From Anaerobium acetethylicum (GTDB lineage Bacteria > Bacillota > Clostridia > Lachnospirales > Lachnospiraceae), in assembly GCF_900096945.1 (NCBI RefSeq), contig NZ_FMKA01000024.1:1-56307 (forward strand): 56,307 nucleotides of DNA. Reading direction: 5' to 3'. The notes under the pieces were generated by a model. It did not search any database and was not told where the DNA came from. It was given only the letters and a program-made list of their open reading frames with translations. This document shows, piece by piece, positions 8,701 to 18,173 of the stretch; position 1 is the first letter of the stretch, and every line of letters begins with the position of its first letter. A program made the position numbers and the translations under genes.

Positions 8701-8720
8701 TATAGAAGAAGAGGTAGGTT

Positions 8721-10493
8721 ATGAAAAAGAATATGCGGATGCCAGTCCTTATTATGATCCTGAGTCTGATGTTAGCTGGATGTTCAGCCAAGACAGCTGC
8801 GCCCCAGGCTTCCGTAAATGAGAATGCGAATTCGGACGACAGCAGGAATTCCAAGGAGGAGCAGGCAGAAAAGAGCCAGGAAGAAAAAGAGAAGGAAGAA
8901 AAAGAAGAAAAAGAAAAGAAGGAACAGGAAGAACGGGAACTGGCGGAACGGCTCAAAGCGAGGGAAGCCCTGGAAGTGCAGCGAAAAGAGCAGTCAGGGG
9001 AATTCTACGTGCCCCTTCCAGCCCTGGGAGAAGAGCCGGAAATCAAAACCGTAAAGGCGAAGGCTCTCTATCTGACGGCGAATGTGGCAGGCTTCAACTT
9101 CGATGAGACCGATATTGAATATTATGCGGCTTATATCAGCTCCATCAGCGGCCAGTCAGGCCTGCCTGCGGACACAGGACGGATGGACGACATCAACAAA
9201 TTGGAAAAGGCATTGGCAATCTGCAAAGCAACAGAGGTCAATTCCTTGGTCATTGATGTCAAAAACGACGACGGACTGGTTGCATGGAACAGCGATATCG
9301 AGGCTGTCAACAGAATCAAGTCAAACTGGTCGGCACCCCTGAAAAATTACGGCCCACTGATGGACTACCTGAAGGCGAACGACATCTATTGCATTGCCAG
9401 GGTAGTGGCATTTAAGGATCCGTATTTTGCACAAACCGAGCCGGGACATGCCATCCAGCTGAAGACAGGAGGCGTCTACACCGACAGGGCAGGCATATCC
9501 TGGGTAAATCCGTTTGATGAGTATGTGTGGAAATATGTGGTGTCTGTTTCCCAGGAAGCAGCCCTCAGAGGGTTTGATGAGATCCAGTTCGATTATGTGC
9601 GTTTTCCCGATGGGGCAAAATCCTACAATCCGATCACGGATTTCCCGGGGAGGAATGACCGAAATAAGGATGAGGGGATTGAAGCGTTTCTGCAGTATGC
9701 CCGCAAGGAGCTGGAACCCTACAACGTCAACCTGTCTGCGGATGTGTTCGGCTTCATAACCAGGTCCTGGGACGATATACCGGAAGATATCGGGCAGACC
9801 TGGAGAAAAATCGCGAACCAGGTCGATTCTGTCTGCCCCATGATCTATCCGAGCCATTACGGAACCGGGCTGTACGGCTTTGAGGTGCCTGACCAGCATC
9901 CTTACGAGATTTCAAGAGCCGCACTGATGGAAGCGATCGAAAGGAATGCGGCCCAGAAGAAGCCGGGCGCAATCAGGCCGTGGTTCCAGGGATTCACTGC
10001 ATCCTGGATCAAAGGCCACATCGAATATGATGCAAAAGCCATTTCAGATCAGATGGTGGCAGGGCTGGAACTGGGAATCGAAGAGTATATCATCTGGAGC
10101 GCTTCGAACAACTATGATCCTATGAGCTTCTTTTTTCATGACCGTGTCAACCAAAGCATCCGGAATGCCGGGGAGGATATTCTGGCGCGGACGCCGGAGG
10201 TAGCGCTGAAAAGATATCTGGATGCCGAAAAAAGCAGGCGTTACAGCCATCTCTATCTCCTGACCCCGATTTCCGAACGGAAGGAAGATTATGATCAGTT
10301 CGCGTCGGAAATGGAAGCCGCACTGCCAGGGCTTGGGAACTATGAAATTCTCAATGTTGCGGAAAGCGGAGACGGGAAGTATGCGGCAACGGTAAATGCA
10401 GAATACGGCTCCGGCACAGAACAGGCTGTGAGGAAAGAAGTAACATATCATATCGTTCTTGAGAACGATGTATATAAGGTAATAAAAAAATAA
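8721..10493 (+). CDS. DUF4015 putative glycoside hydrolase, lipoprotein
   Basis: 590 residues with a lipobox (LMLAGC, Cys21). Residues about 45-85 are almost purely Lys/Glu/Gln, a probable charged coiled-coil stalk encoded by a purine-only stretch. The catalytic-like part begins near 110 (KALYLTANVAG) and continues through LVIDVKNDDG, GFDEIQFDYVRFPDG and SADVFGF, the signature of the DUF4015 TIM barrel, a family described as putative glycosidases. A small mixed fold after residue 480 may be a substrate-binding domain. Position after the deacetylase suggests joint cell-wall or capsule remodelling. Activity of the family is not firmly known. Confidence 0.82.
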   Translation: MKKNMRMPVLIMILSLMLAGCSAKTAAPQASVNENANSDDSRNSKEEQAEKSQEEKEKEEKEEKEKKEQEERELAERLKAREALEVQRKEQSGEFYVPLPALGEEPEIKTVKAKALYLTANVAGFNFDETDIEYYAAYISSISGQSGLPADTGRMDDINKLEKALAICKATEVNSLVIDVKNDDGLVAWNSDIEAVNRIKSNWSAPLKNYGPLMDYLKANDIYCIARVVAFKDPYFAQTEPGHAIQLKTGGVYTDRAGISWVNPFDEYVWKYVVSVSQEAALRGFDEIQFDYVRFPDGAKSYNPITDFPGRNDRNKDEGIEAFLQYARKELEPYNVNLSADVFGFITRSWDDIPEDIGQTWRKIANQVDSVCPMIYPSHYGTGLYGFEVPDQHPYEISRAALMEAIERNAAQKKPGAIRPWFQGFTASWIKGHIEYDAKAISDQMVAGLELGIEEYIIWSASNNYDPMSFFFHDRVNQSIRNAGEDILARTPEVALKRYLDAEKSRRYSHLYLLTPISERKEDYDQFASEMEAALPGLGNYEILNVAESGDGKYAATVNAEYGSGTEQAVRKEVTYHIVLENDVYKVIKK

Positions 10494-10502
10494 CGTTAGA
10501 AA

Positions 10503-10538
10503 CCAGAAGCAGCAGGAATTCATCCTGTAGCGGTTTTT
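10503..10538 (+). terminator. Probable terminator after the lipoprotein pair
   Basis: An imperfect stem built on CAGGA/TCCTG (around 10514-10529) is followed by GCGG and TTTTT. It is modest in strength but correctly placed. Confidence 0.5.
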
Positions 10539-10620
10539 ATGATTGAAAGCGTCGTCATATCATGATACGATTAGCGTGTTTTAAGAACAGAACAGTGTTA
10601 TTAATTATCAGGGGGATCAG

Positions 10621-11247
10621 ATGAATAGGAAAATCAGGGTGGAAAGCCCAAGATATCAGCAGATAGCAATGGATATTGCTTCGAAAATAGTGAAAAAGAA
10701 TTACATAATAGGGGAGAAGATTTATGCAAGATCGGCTATAGCGAGCCAGTACGGCGTATCTTCTGAAACGGCAAGAAGGGCCATCTGCATACTTTCCGAT
10801 TTGGGGATAGTGGAGACGACAAAGGGAAGCGGAGTAATCATAAAATCCTACGAAAAGGCCCTGGAATTCATCCACCATTATGATGCGACAGAGTCCGTGA
10901 ATGATATCAAAAATGACCTGAAAAACAGTGTGGCAAGGCAGAGGAAAGAACTGGAATACTTCAACAGCTGCCTGACGCAGCTCATGGATAAGACTGAGAG
11001 GCTTCAGTATATCAATCCTTTTATTCCATTCGAAACGGAGATCACTTCGGAGTGCCCGTTTGTGGATCAAACAGTGGCAGAGGTCAACTTCTGGCATAAT
11101 ACATCAGCAACGATTGTTGCCATAAAACGAAATAATGGGCTGATCATGTCCCCTGGACCTTATGCAATATTTCAGGAGAATGACATCTTCTATTTTGTTG
11201 GAGACGAAGACTGCAAGTCACGTGTCCAAAAATTTCTTTATTCATAA
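10621..11247 (+). CDS. GntR-family regulator with C-terminal RCK_C (TrkA-C) domain
   Basis: 208 residues. Residues 1-75 form a winged helix of GntR type (YQQIAMDIASKIVKKNYIIGEKIYARSAIASQYGVSSETARRAICILSDLGIV). Residues about 135-205 match a TrkA-C/RCK_C ligand domain (FVDQTVAEVNFWHNTSATIVAIKRNNG, then PGPYAIFQENDIFYFVGDE), a fold that in K+ channels and transporters binds small ligands such as cyclic di-AMP. This architecture is often found next to osmolyte or ion transporters, and the OpuC genes follow here. It probably controls that operon in response to osmotic or second-messenger signals. The start has GGGGG eight to ten bases upstream. Confidence 0.85.
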   Translation: MNRKIRVESPRYQQIAMDIASKIVKKNYIIGEKIYARSAIASQYGVSSETARRAICILSDLGIVETTKGSGVIIKSYEKALEFIHHYDATESVNDIKNDLKNSVARQRKELEYFNSCLTQLMDKTERLQYINPFIPFETEITSECPFVDQTVAEVNFWHNTSATIVAIKRNNGLIMSPGPYAIFQENDIFYFVGDEDCKSRVQKFLYS

Positions 11248-11248
11248 A

Positions 11249-11297
11249 AAAACCGCCGGCAGGGATGAACGATGATCTCCCTGCCGGCAGTTTTTTT
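11249..11297 (+). terminator. Strong Rho-independent terminator
   Basis: GCCGGCAGGGA (11255-11265) pairs perfectly with TCCCTGCCGGC (11278-11288), followed by T7 at 11291-11297. It separates the regulator gene from the OpuC operon. Confidence 0.93.
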
Positions 11298-11321
11298 GTC
11301 TCACAGGAGTGTGTGTTATTG

Positions 11322-11445
11322 TTCAGTATTGGTTACTGTTCGCTCTGTGACCAGCAACACGCTGCGCGATGCACAGAAATGGTACAAAATACACCATTTC
11401 GCGTTACATGACTCGGGTTTTCTGTGACTTTCGCTTCGCTCATGA
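11322..11445 (+). repeat. Dispersed hairpin repeat, family C, copy 1
   Basis: About 124 bp matching the reverse complement of 23543-23670. Two hairpins are shared: GTTACTG/CAGCAAC (11332-11338 with 11352-11358, one mismatch) and GAAATGGT/ACCATTTC (11376-11383 with 11393-11400). It fills the gap between the terminator and the OpuC promoter and ends right at the -35 box. Confidence 0.8.
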
Positions 11446-11446
11446 T

Positions 11447-11498
11447 TTGACAAAACAAACAACCTTGTGATAGAATGAAGTTGTCACTGCCGACAACT
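11447..11498 (+). promoter_or_regulatory. OpuC promoter and palindromic operator
   Basis: TTGACA (11447-11452) and TAGAAT (11471-11476) are 18 bp apart. Just downstream is AGTTGTC-ACTGCC-GACAACT (11479-11498), a perfect 7-bp inverted repeat overlapping the expected start of transcription. It is a plausible binding site for the GntR-type regulator encoded upstream. Confidence 0.7.
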
Positions 11499-11544
11499 CA
11501 ATCGAAATGTAAAGTTGTTGCTTGAAGCAATGAGGAGGTTTTAC

Positions 11545-12672
11545 ATGATTAAATTTGAAGATGTAACTAAAAGTTTTAAAGATAAGCAGGTTCTGAAAAA
11601 TGTATCCCTTGAAATAGGACGCGGCCAATTGGTGGTATTTATCGGTGCCAGCGGTTGTGGAAAGACAACCACCCTGAAGATGATAAACAGGCTGATCAAA
11701 CCGACATCCGGGAAAATATATATAGACGGTATGGATATTGAAAAGAAGGATGTCATAGCGCTTCGCCGGAATATCGGATACGTCATCCAGCAGACAGGGC
11801 TGTTTCCGCATATGACCATCCGGGAGAATATTGAGATTATTCCAAAGGTCGAAAAGAAGAATATAAAGCAGATCCAGAACCGTACCTATGATCTTATGAA
11901 TATGGTCGGGATGGATCCTGAAGAATTTCTGGACAGATATCCGTCGGAGCTCAGCGGCGGACAGCAGCAGAGAATAGGAGTTGCGAGAGCGTTTGCAACG
12001 GACCCGGAGATTATCCTTATGGATGAGCCTTTCTCGGCGCTTGACCCTATTACCAGGATCGGACTCCAGGAAGAGCTCGTGGATCTTCAGTCCAGGCTGA
12101 AAAGGACAATCGTATTTGTCACTCATGACATGGATGAAGCCATAAAAATTGCAGACAGGATATGCATCATGAAGGACGGTGAGGTTCTGCAGTATGACAC
12201 GCCGGAAAATATACTAAAAAATCCGGTGAATGAATTCGTTTCTGAATTCGTCGGAAAGAACAGGATATGGGCCTCTCCAGAGTTTATCAAAGCCGAAGAT
12301 ATCATGCTGGATTCGCCGGTAACCTGCCAGAGCAATATGTCCCTGTTGAGCTGCAGGGAAAAGATGAGAAAAAGCAATGTGGACAGTCTGATGGTAATTG
12401 AATACAGATCAAGAAAGCTGATCGGCGTTGTAAATGCAAAACAGATACAGGAAATGAGCGACCGTACAAAAGAGGTCGGAGATATTATGAATACAGAATT
12501 TATAAGTGTGCTGCCTGAAGAATCCATGATAGATATTTTAAAGCTGTTTGATGGGAATGAAGCTTCCAATATTCCGGTAATCGATCATGAGGAAAGGCTG
12601 GTTGGACTGATCACAAAGAGCAGTCTTGTGAATACCCTGAGCCAGCAGTACATTTCAGAAGAGGCGGTGTAA
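11545..12672 (+). CDS. opuCA: Compatible-solute ABC transporter ATPase with tandem CBS domains (OpuCA-like)
   Basis: 375 residues from the ATG at 11545 (AGGAGG seven bases before). Walker A GASGCGKTT is at residues 34-42, followed by the ABC signature LSGGQQQR, Walker B (IILMDEPFSALD) and the H-loop (VFVTHD). Residues about 250-375 form a pair of CBS domains (SNVDSLMVIEYRSRKLIGVV, then EASNIPVIDHEERLVGLITKSS), which in OpuA/OpuC proteins sense ionic strength or nucleotides. It should energise uptake of glycine betaine, carnitine or choline with the fused permease-binding protein encoded 3 bp downstream. Confidence 0.93.
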   Translation: MIKFEDVTKSFKDKQVLKNVSLEIGRGQLVVFIGASGCGKTTTLKMINRLIKPTSGKIYIDGMDIEKKDVIALRRNIGYVIQQTGLFPHMTIRENIEIIPKVEKKNIKQIQNRTYDLMNMVGMDPEEFLDRYPSELSGGQQQRIGVARAFATDPEIILMDEPFSALDPITRIGLQEELVDLQSRLKRTIVFVTHDMDEAIKIADRICIMKDGEVLQYDTPENILKNPVNEFVSEFVGKNRIWASPEFIKAEDIMLDSPVTCQSNMSLLSCREKMRKSNVDSLMVIEYRSRKLIGVVNAKQIQEMSDRTKEVGDIMNTEFISVLPEESMIDILKLFDGNEASNIPVIDHEERLVGLITKSSLVNTLSQQYISEEAV

Positions 12673-12675
12673 TAG

Positions 12676-14247
12676 ATGAATTTTTTTGAATTTTTAATGA
12701 AGAACAGGGAACAGGTACTTTCCCTTACGATAGAACATATTAAGCTGACGGTCATAGCGGTAGGATTGGCCATATTGATCGGTGTGCCGGTGGGGATTCT
12801 GATAAGCTATGCAAAGAGTCTGAATAAGCCCGTGCTTGGAGTCGCAAACGTGATCCAGGCCATTCCGAGCATGGCCCTCCTTGGATTCGCAATCCCGTTT
12901 CTGGGAATCGGGACACTTCCGGCAATTGTAATGGTTGTCCTCTATTCCCTTCTGCCGATTATAAAGAATACCTTTACCGGTATACAGAGCATAAACCCTC
13001 AGACAGTGGAGGCAGCGAAGGGGATCGGACTTAACAGGCTGCAGATTCTGACAAAAATCCAGATACCACTGGCGCTTCCCGTCATCATGGCCGGTGTCAG
13101 GATATCTGCCGTGACGGCAGTAGGACTTATGACAATGGCGGCATTTATCGGTGCCGGAGGCCTGGGATACCTGGTGTTCTCCGGAATAAGAACCGTCAAC
13201 AACAGCCAGATACTTGCAGGTGCTATTCCTGCCTGCCTGCTGGCACTTTTCACAGACTTCCTTGTAGGACTTGTTGAAAAGCTCGTTACTCCTGTGAGCC
13301 TGCAGAATGCAAAAGGATCAAGGAAGGCGCAGAAAAAAATCAGACAGCTTGAAAAATGGGCTTTGTCTTTAACGGCAGCGGCCATTGCCGTAATGTTTGG
13401 ATTCACCTCAATCGGAGGTGCTGTGGCAGGGAACAAAGTAATCACAATTGGAAGCAAGGATTACACGGAGCAGCATATCCTTGCCCATATGCTGTCAGAT
13501 CTGATTGAAGACAGGACAGATATCCAGGTAGACAGAAAAATAAACCTTGGCGGAACCCAGGTATGCTTCTCGGCATTGAAGTCAGGAGATATAGACATGT
13601 ATGTGGACTATAGCGGAACGGCATACGGCGACACGCTGAATTACCCGCCGATAAGCGACATGCAGGAAGTCTATGATACTGTGAAAGCAGACATGAAGGA
13701 TCAGTTTGGTATTGAAGTGCTCGACCAGATGGGATTCAACAACACCTACGTGCTTGCGGTAACAAAAGCGACTGCAGAAAAATATGGACTCAGTAAAATC
13801 AGCGATCTTGCAGCCTATGGATCAGAGTTGAGAGCCGGAACAACCCTTGAATTTCTGAACAGGGAAGATGGAATCATAGGAATTAAGAAGCACTATGGAT
13901 TTGAATTCAAAGATGCTACAGGACTTGACGGTTCGCCCAGGTATGTAGCGCTTATGAATGGTGAAACAGATGTGGTGGATGCCTTCTCGACAGACGGACT
14001 CCTGAAAAAATTCGATCTGGTCACCCTTGAAGATGATAAGAATTTCTTCCCGCCATACTATGCGATACCTATGATCAGGGGAGAAGTGCTGGAAACCTAT
14101 CCTGAACTTAAGGATATTGTGGGAGAACTAGGCAGAGCCCTGTCAGATGAAGTGATGGTAGAACTGAACTATAAGGTGGATGAACTCCAGATGGAACCGG
14201 ACGAGGTTGCCAGGGAATTCCTGATCACCAATGGATTTATTCAATAA
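12676..14247 (+). CDS. Fused permease and substrate-binding protein of OpuC-type osmolyte transporter
   Basis: 523 residues in two parts. Residues 1-215 are a six-helix binding-protein-dependent permease with the EAA-type loop (EAAKGIGLNRLQILTKIQIPLALPVIMAG). After a connecting transmembrane helix near 230-255, residues about 258-523 form a ProX/OpuAC-type binding domain (VITIGSKDYTEQHILAHMLSDLIED, then DMYVDYSGTAYGD), tethered on the outside. Fusion of the two is a known OpuF/OpuC variant in Firmicutes, Streptococcaceae and others. The transporter should accumulate quaternary ammonium osmolytes. A stable hairpin follows the stop. Confidence 0.92.
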   Translation: MNFFEFLMKNREQVLSLTIEHIKLTVIAVGLAILIGVPVGILISYAKSLNKPVLGVANVIQAIPSMALLGFAIPFLGIGTLPAIVMVVLYSLLPIIKNTFTGIQSINPQTVEAAKGIGLNRLQILTKIQIPLALPVIMAGVRISAVTAVGLMTMAAFIGAGGLGYLVFSGIRTVNNSQILAGAIPACLLALFTDFLVGLVEKLVTPVSLQNAKGSRKAQKKIRQLEKWALSLTAAAIAVMFGFTSIGGAVAGNKVITIGSKDYTEQHILAHMLSDLIEDRTDIQVDRKINLGGTQVCFSALKSGDIDMYVDYSGTAYGDTLNYPPISDMQEVYDTVKADMKDQFGIEVLDQMGFNNTYVLAVTKATAEKYGLSKISDLAAYGSELRAGTTLEFLNREDGIIGIKKHYGFEFKDATGLDGSPRYVALMNGETDVVDAFSTDGLLKKFDLVTLEDDKNFFPPYYAIPMIRGEVLETYPELKDIVGELGRALSDEVMVELNYKVDELQMEPDEVAREFLITNGFIQ

Positions 14248-14255
14248 TAATCAAA

Positions 14256-14297
14256 CAAGGCGTCTTTGCCCTCAGGATTGAGGGGAAAGACGCCTTG
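14256..14297 (+). terminator. Stable hairpin after the OpuC operon
   Basis: An 18-bp stem (14256-14273 with 14280-14297, one mismatch) with a six-base loop. No T-run follows, so it may act as an mRNA 3'-end stabiliser as much as a terminator. Confidence 0.6.
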
Positions 14298-14371
14298 CTT
14301 GATAGTTAACGAAAATCGTACTGATATGGATAAGCACGGCGCCAATGATCTGTCACAGGTACCTGCCTTAA

Positions 14372-15943
<1,572 letters not shown>

Positions 15944-16025
15944 TCAGGGAACATCTCCTATAAATAGATTTTCATCCGTTTGATTTGGCATTTTGTCCGA
16001 TAGTGAACAGGAAGGAGCAGTGACG

Positions 16026-16808
16026 ATGTATATGATTGATTTTTGTGGATATAATATCCATAATCCGGATAATGACATAATTTACCGGCCGAATGGAAGC
16101 AGCAGCTATCTGTTTCTTCTGGTTCTGGCCCCCATGAATTTTGAAATAAACGGACAGGAGGTTCTGGCAAAGCCCGGCGCATGTATGCTGTACACACCTG
16201 GATTTGCGCAGAAATATCAGGCCTGTACGGAATTCTATAACAGCTTTGTGCATTTCATTCCCGATTCTGAACAGGACGTGGAAGCGGAGTACGGGATACC
16301 TCTCAACACCATCTTCTACCCGGAAGGGATTGATGAAATCAACTGGTACATCAGGAAAATTCACAGGGAATATCTGGAGAAGGCACTGCATTATGAAAAC
16401 CAGCTTGATGCATACGTGCGGCAGCTTCTGGTTTATATGGACCGTGAATACCGGAGCATTTCGCAGAAGCAATCAGTGAAGAACTCCATGTATGCGGAAT
16501 TCCAGTCCCTGCGCCTGCAGATGCTGTCCTACTGCGAAGAAGACTGGCCCGTGGAGCGGATGTGCCGGATCATGAATCTGGAAAAAAGCCAGCTTTATGC
16601 CGGATATAAGAAGCTGTTCTATACGACCCCCAAAGCAGAGCTGATCCAGGCGCGCATCGACAAAGCAAAATATCTGATGACGAACGAAGCGCTGCAGATC
16701 AGCCAGGTCGCACAGAAATCAGGGTTCCATGATATCTACCACTTTTCAAGATGCTTTAAAAAGATCTGCGGATGTGCGCCGAGCCAGTATGGGAAGATGG
16801 ATACATAG
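16026..16808 (+). CDS. AraC-family transcriptional regulator
   Basis: 260 residues from the ATG at 16026 (GGAAGGAGCAG upstream). Residues 1-130 form a cupin-like sensing domain (FLLVLAPMNFEINGQEVLAKPGACMLYTPGFAQKYQ). Residues about 155-260 carry two helix-turn-helix motifs of AraC type, ending in ISQVAQKSGFHDIYHFSRCFKKICGCAPSQYGK. Divergent orientation to the GH51 gene suggests it activates that gene in response to arabinose-containing sugars; the ligand is inferred from context only. Confidence 0.9.
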   Translation: MYMIDFCGYNIHNPDNDIIYRPNGSSSYLFLLVLAPMNFEINGQEVLAKPGACMLYTPGFAQKYQACTEFYNSFVHFIPDSEQDVEAEYGIPLNTIFYPEGIDEINWYIRKIHREYLEKALHYENQLDAYVRQLLVYMDREYRSISQKQSVKNSMYAEFQSLRLQMLSYCEEDWPVERMCRIMNLEKSQLYAGYKKLFYTTPKAELIQARIDKAKYLMTNEALQISQVAQKSGFHDIYHFSRCFKKICGCAPSQYGKMDT

Positions 16809-16942
16809 AAATAAGGGACAGGAAAAAAGCTGTGGGAGAATGATGTTTTTGGATAAATTTTATTTGTGTGTAATAGAGTCAGAACAAAATGAAGCAGCAT
16901 GTCAGGTATGGAGTATTTGACAAGAAAGAGAGGTACAGTAAT

Positions 16943-17908
16943 ATGAAAGTGAAATTTGGTATTATGGGTCTTGGAGGCATAGCACACCGGTTTGCAAAGG
17001 TGCTGAAAACGGTGGAAGGGGTGGAGCTGGCTGCGGTCGCATCATCTGACGAAGGCAGATCCAGGCAGTTTGCAACTGAATATGGCGTAGAAAAGTATTT
17101 CTGGGACTATTCCGAACTGGCGGCAGATCCATCCATTGATGTGGTCTACATTGCCCAGACCCACGACCGCCATTATGAGCTGATCAAGCTCTGCATCGGG
17201 TATAAAAAGGGCGTTATATGCGAAAAGCCGATGGTCCTGACGGAGCAGCAGGCATTAGAAGTTACTGGTCTGGCGAAAGAGAACGGAGTGCTGCTGATGG
17301 AGGCCATGTGGTCCAGATTCATTCCGACCTTTCAGAAGGCGAAGGAATGGGTAACAGGAGGAAGAATCGGACAGGTCAGGCTTGTCCAGGCGTCGTTCTG
17401 TTTTAATTTCCCGTTTGATCCGGCTCACCGTCTATACAATCCAGATAAGGCAGGAGGAAGTCTCTATGATGCCGGCATTTATCCGATTGCATTCACTACC
17501 GGAATCCTGGATGAAAATCCTCTGGAAGTCAAAGCGACAGGAACCCTGTGCGAGACGGGCGTAGATGACTATTTGGCAATGGCGATGAAGTTTGAAAGCG
17601 GGGCACTGGCAACCCTGAGCTGCGGCCTCCGCGCTGAAACGAACCGGGATGCGTATGTCTATGGTGATAACGGATATGTGGTGGTCTATGATTTCCTGGG
17701 ATCCCGCAAAACGGAACTGTATGACAAGAACCATCAGCTGTGCGAAATGTTCGAATCTGAATTTGAAGACGGGTTCTGCTATGAAATCCAGCATTTTGCA
17801 GAGCTTTTCAGGAACGGAAAGACAGAGAGCGGGATCATGCCTCACAGGGATAATATTGCGGTGGCCAGGGTGTTTGAAGATGTGTTAAGGCAGATACATG
17901 GAGAATAG
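16943..17908 (+). CDS. Gfo/Idh/MocA-family oxidoreductase
   Basis: 321 residues from the ATG at 16943, preceded by AGAGAGG; an upstream in-frame ATG at 16889 lacks a site. The N-terminal Rossmann fold begins IMGLGGIAHRFAKVL. The family motif EKPM with its catalytic Lys, and later LYDAGIYPIAF, place it with dimeric dihydrodiol/sugar dehydrogenase-like members. It should oxidise or reduce a sugar or cyclitol with NAD(P). Substrate unknown; the nearby arabinofuranosidase and GH3 genes hint at a plant sugar. Confidence 0.9.
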   Translation: MKVKFGIMGLGGIAHRFAKVLKTVEGVELAAVASSDEGRSRQFATEYGVEKYFWDYSELAADPSIDVVYIAQTHDRHYELIKLCIGYKKGVICEKPMVLTEQQALEVTGLAKENGVLLMEAMWSRFIPTFQKAKEWVTGGRIGQVRLVQASFCFNFPFDPAHRLYNPDKAGGSLYDAGIYPIAFTTGILDENPLEVKATGTLCETGVDDYLAMAMKFESGALATLSCGLRAETNRDAYVYGDNGYVVVYDFLGSRKTELYDKNHQLCEMFESEFEDGFCYEIQHFAELFRNGKTESGIMPHRDNIAVARVFEDVLRQIHGE

Positions 17909-18034
17909 AGGAACCATGAACATCCTGCGACAATTCCCGATATCCCGTTGAGAGATGCCGAATTGGACGATTTTCAGCTTAAGGGCCTTCAGTTTGAAGT
18001 AATCAACAAAGACACGGACATAGGGGGACTTTGA
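17909..18034 (+). pseudogene. Frameshifted C-terminal remnant of an unidentified gene
   Basis: Directly after the oxidoreductase stop, 41 codons are open and of protein-like composition (HPATIPDIPLRDAELDD, then FQLKGLQFEVINKDTD) with no start or ribosome site. Removing one G from the G5 run at 18023-18027 would continue the frame as GDFEPYELCSRFHRICQTDHKMCL towards about 18130, running into the leader of the next gene. This looks like the tail of a lost gene broken by a homopolymer slip; a sequencing error is also possible. I do not recognise the family. Confidence 0.4.
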
Positions 18035-18173
18035 ACCCTATGAACTGTGTAGCAGGTTTCACAGGATATGCCAGACAGATCACAAGATGTGCCTGAAAAC
18101 CCAACAGGTTATGCCCTTATGCTATTCTTTCCGTGTAAGAAAGAAACAAAAACAAAAACACGGGAGGATCACA

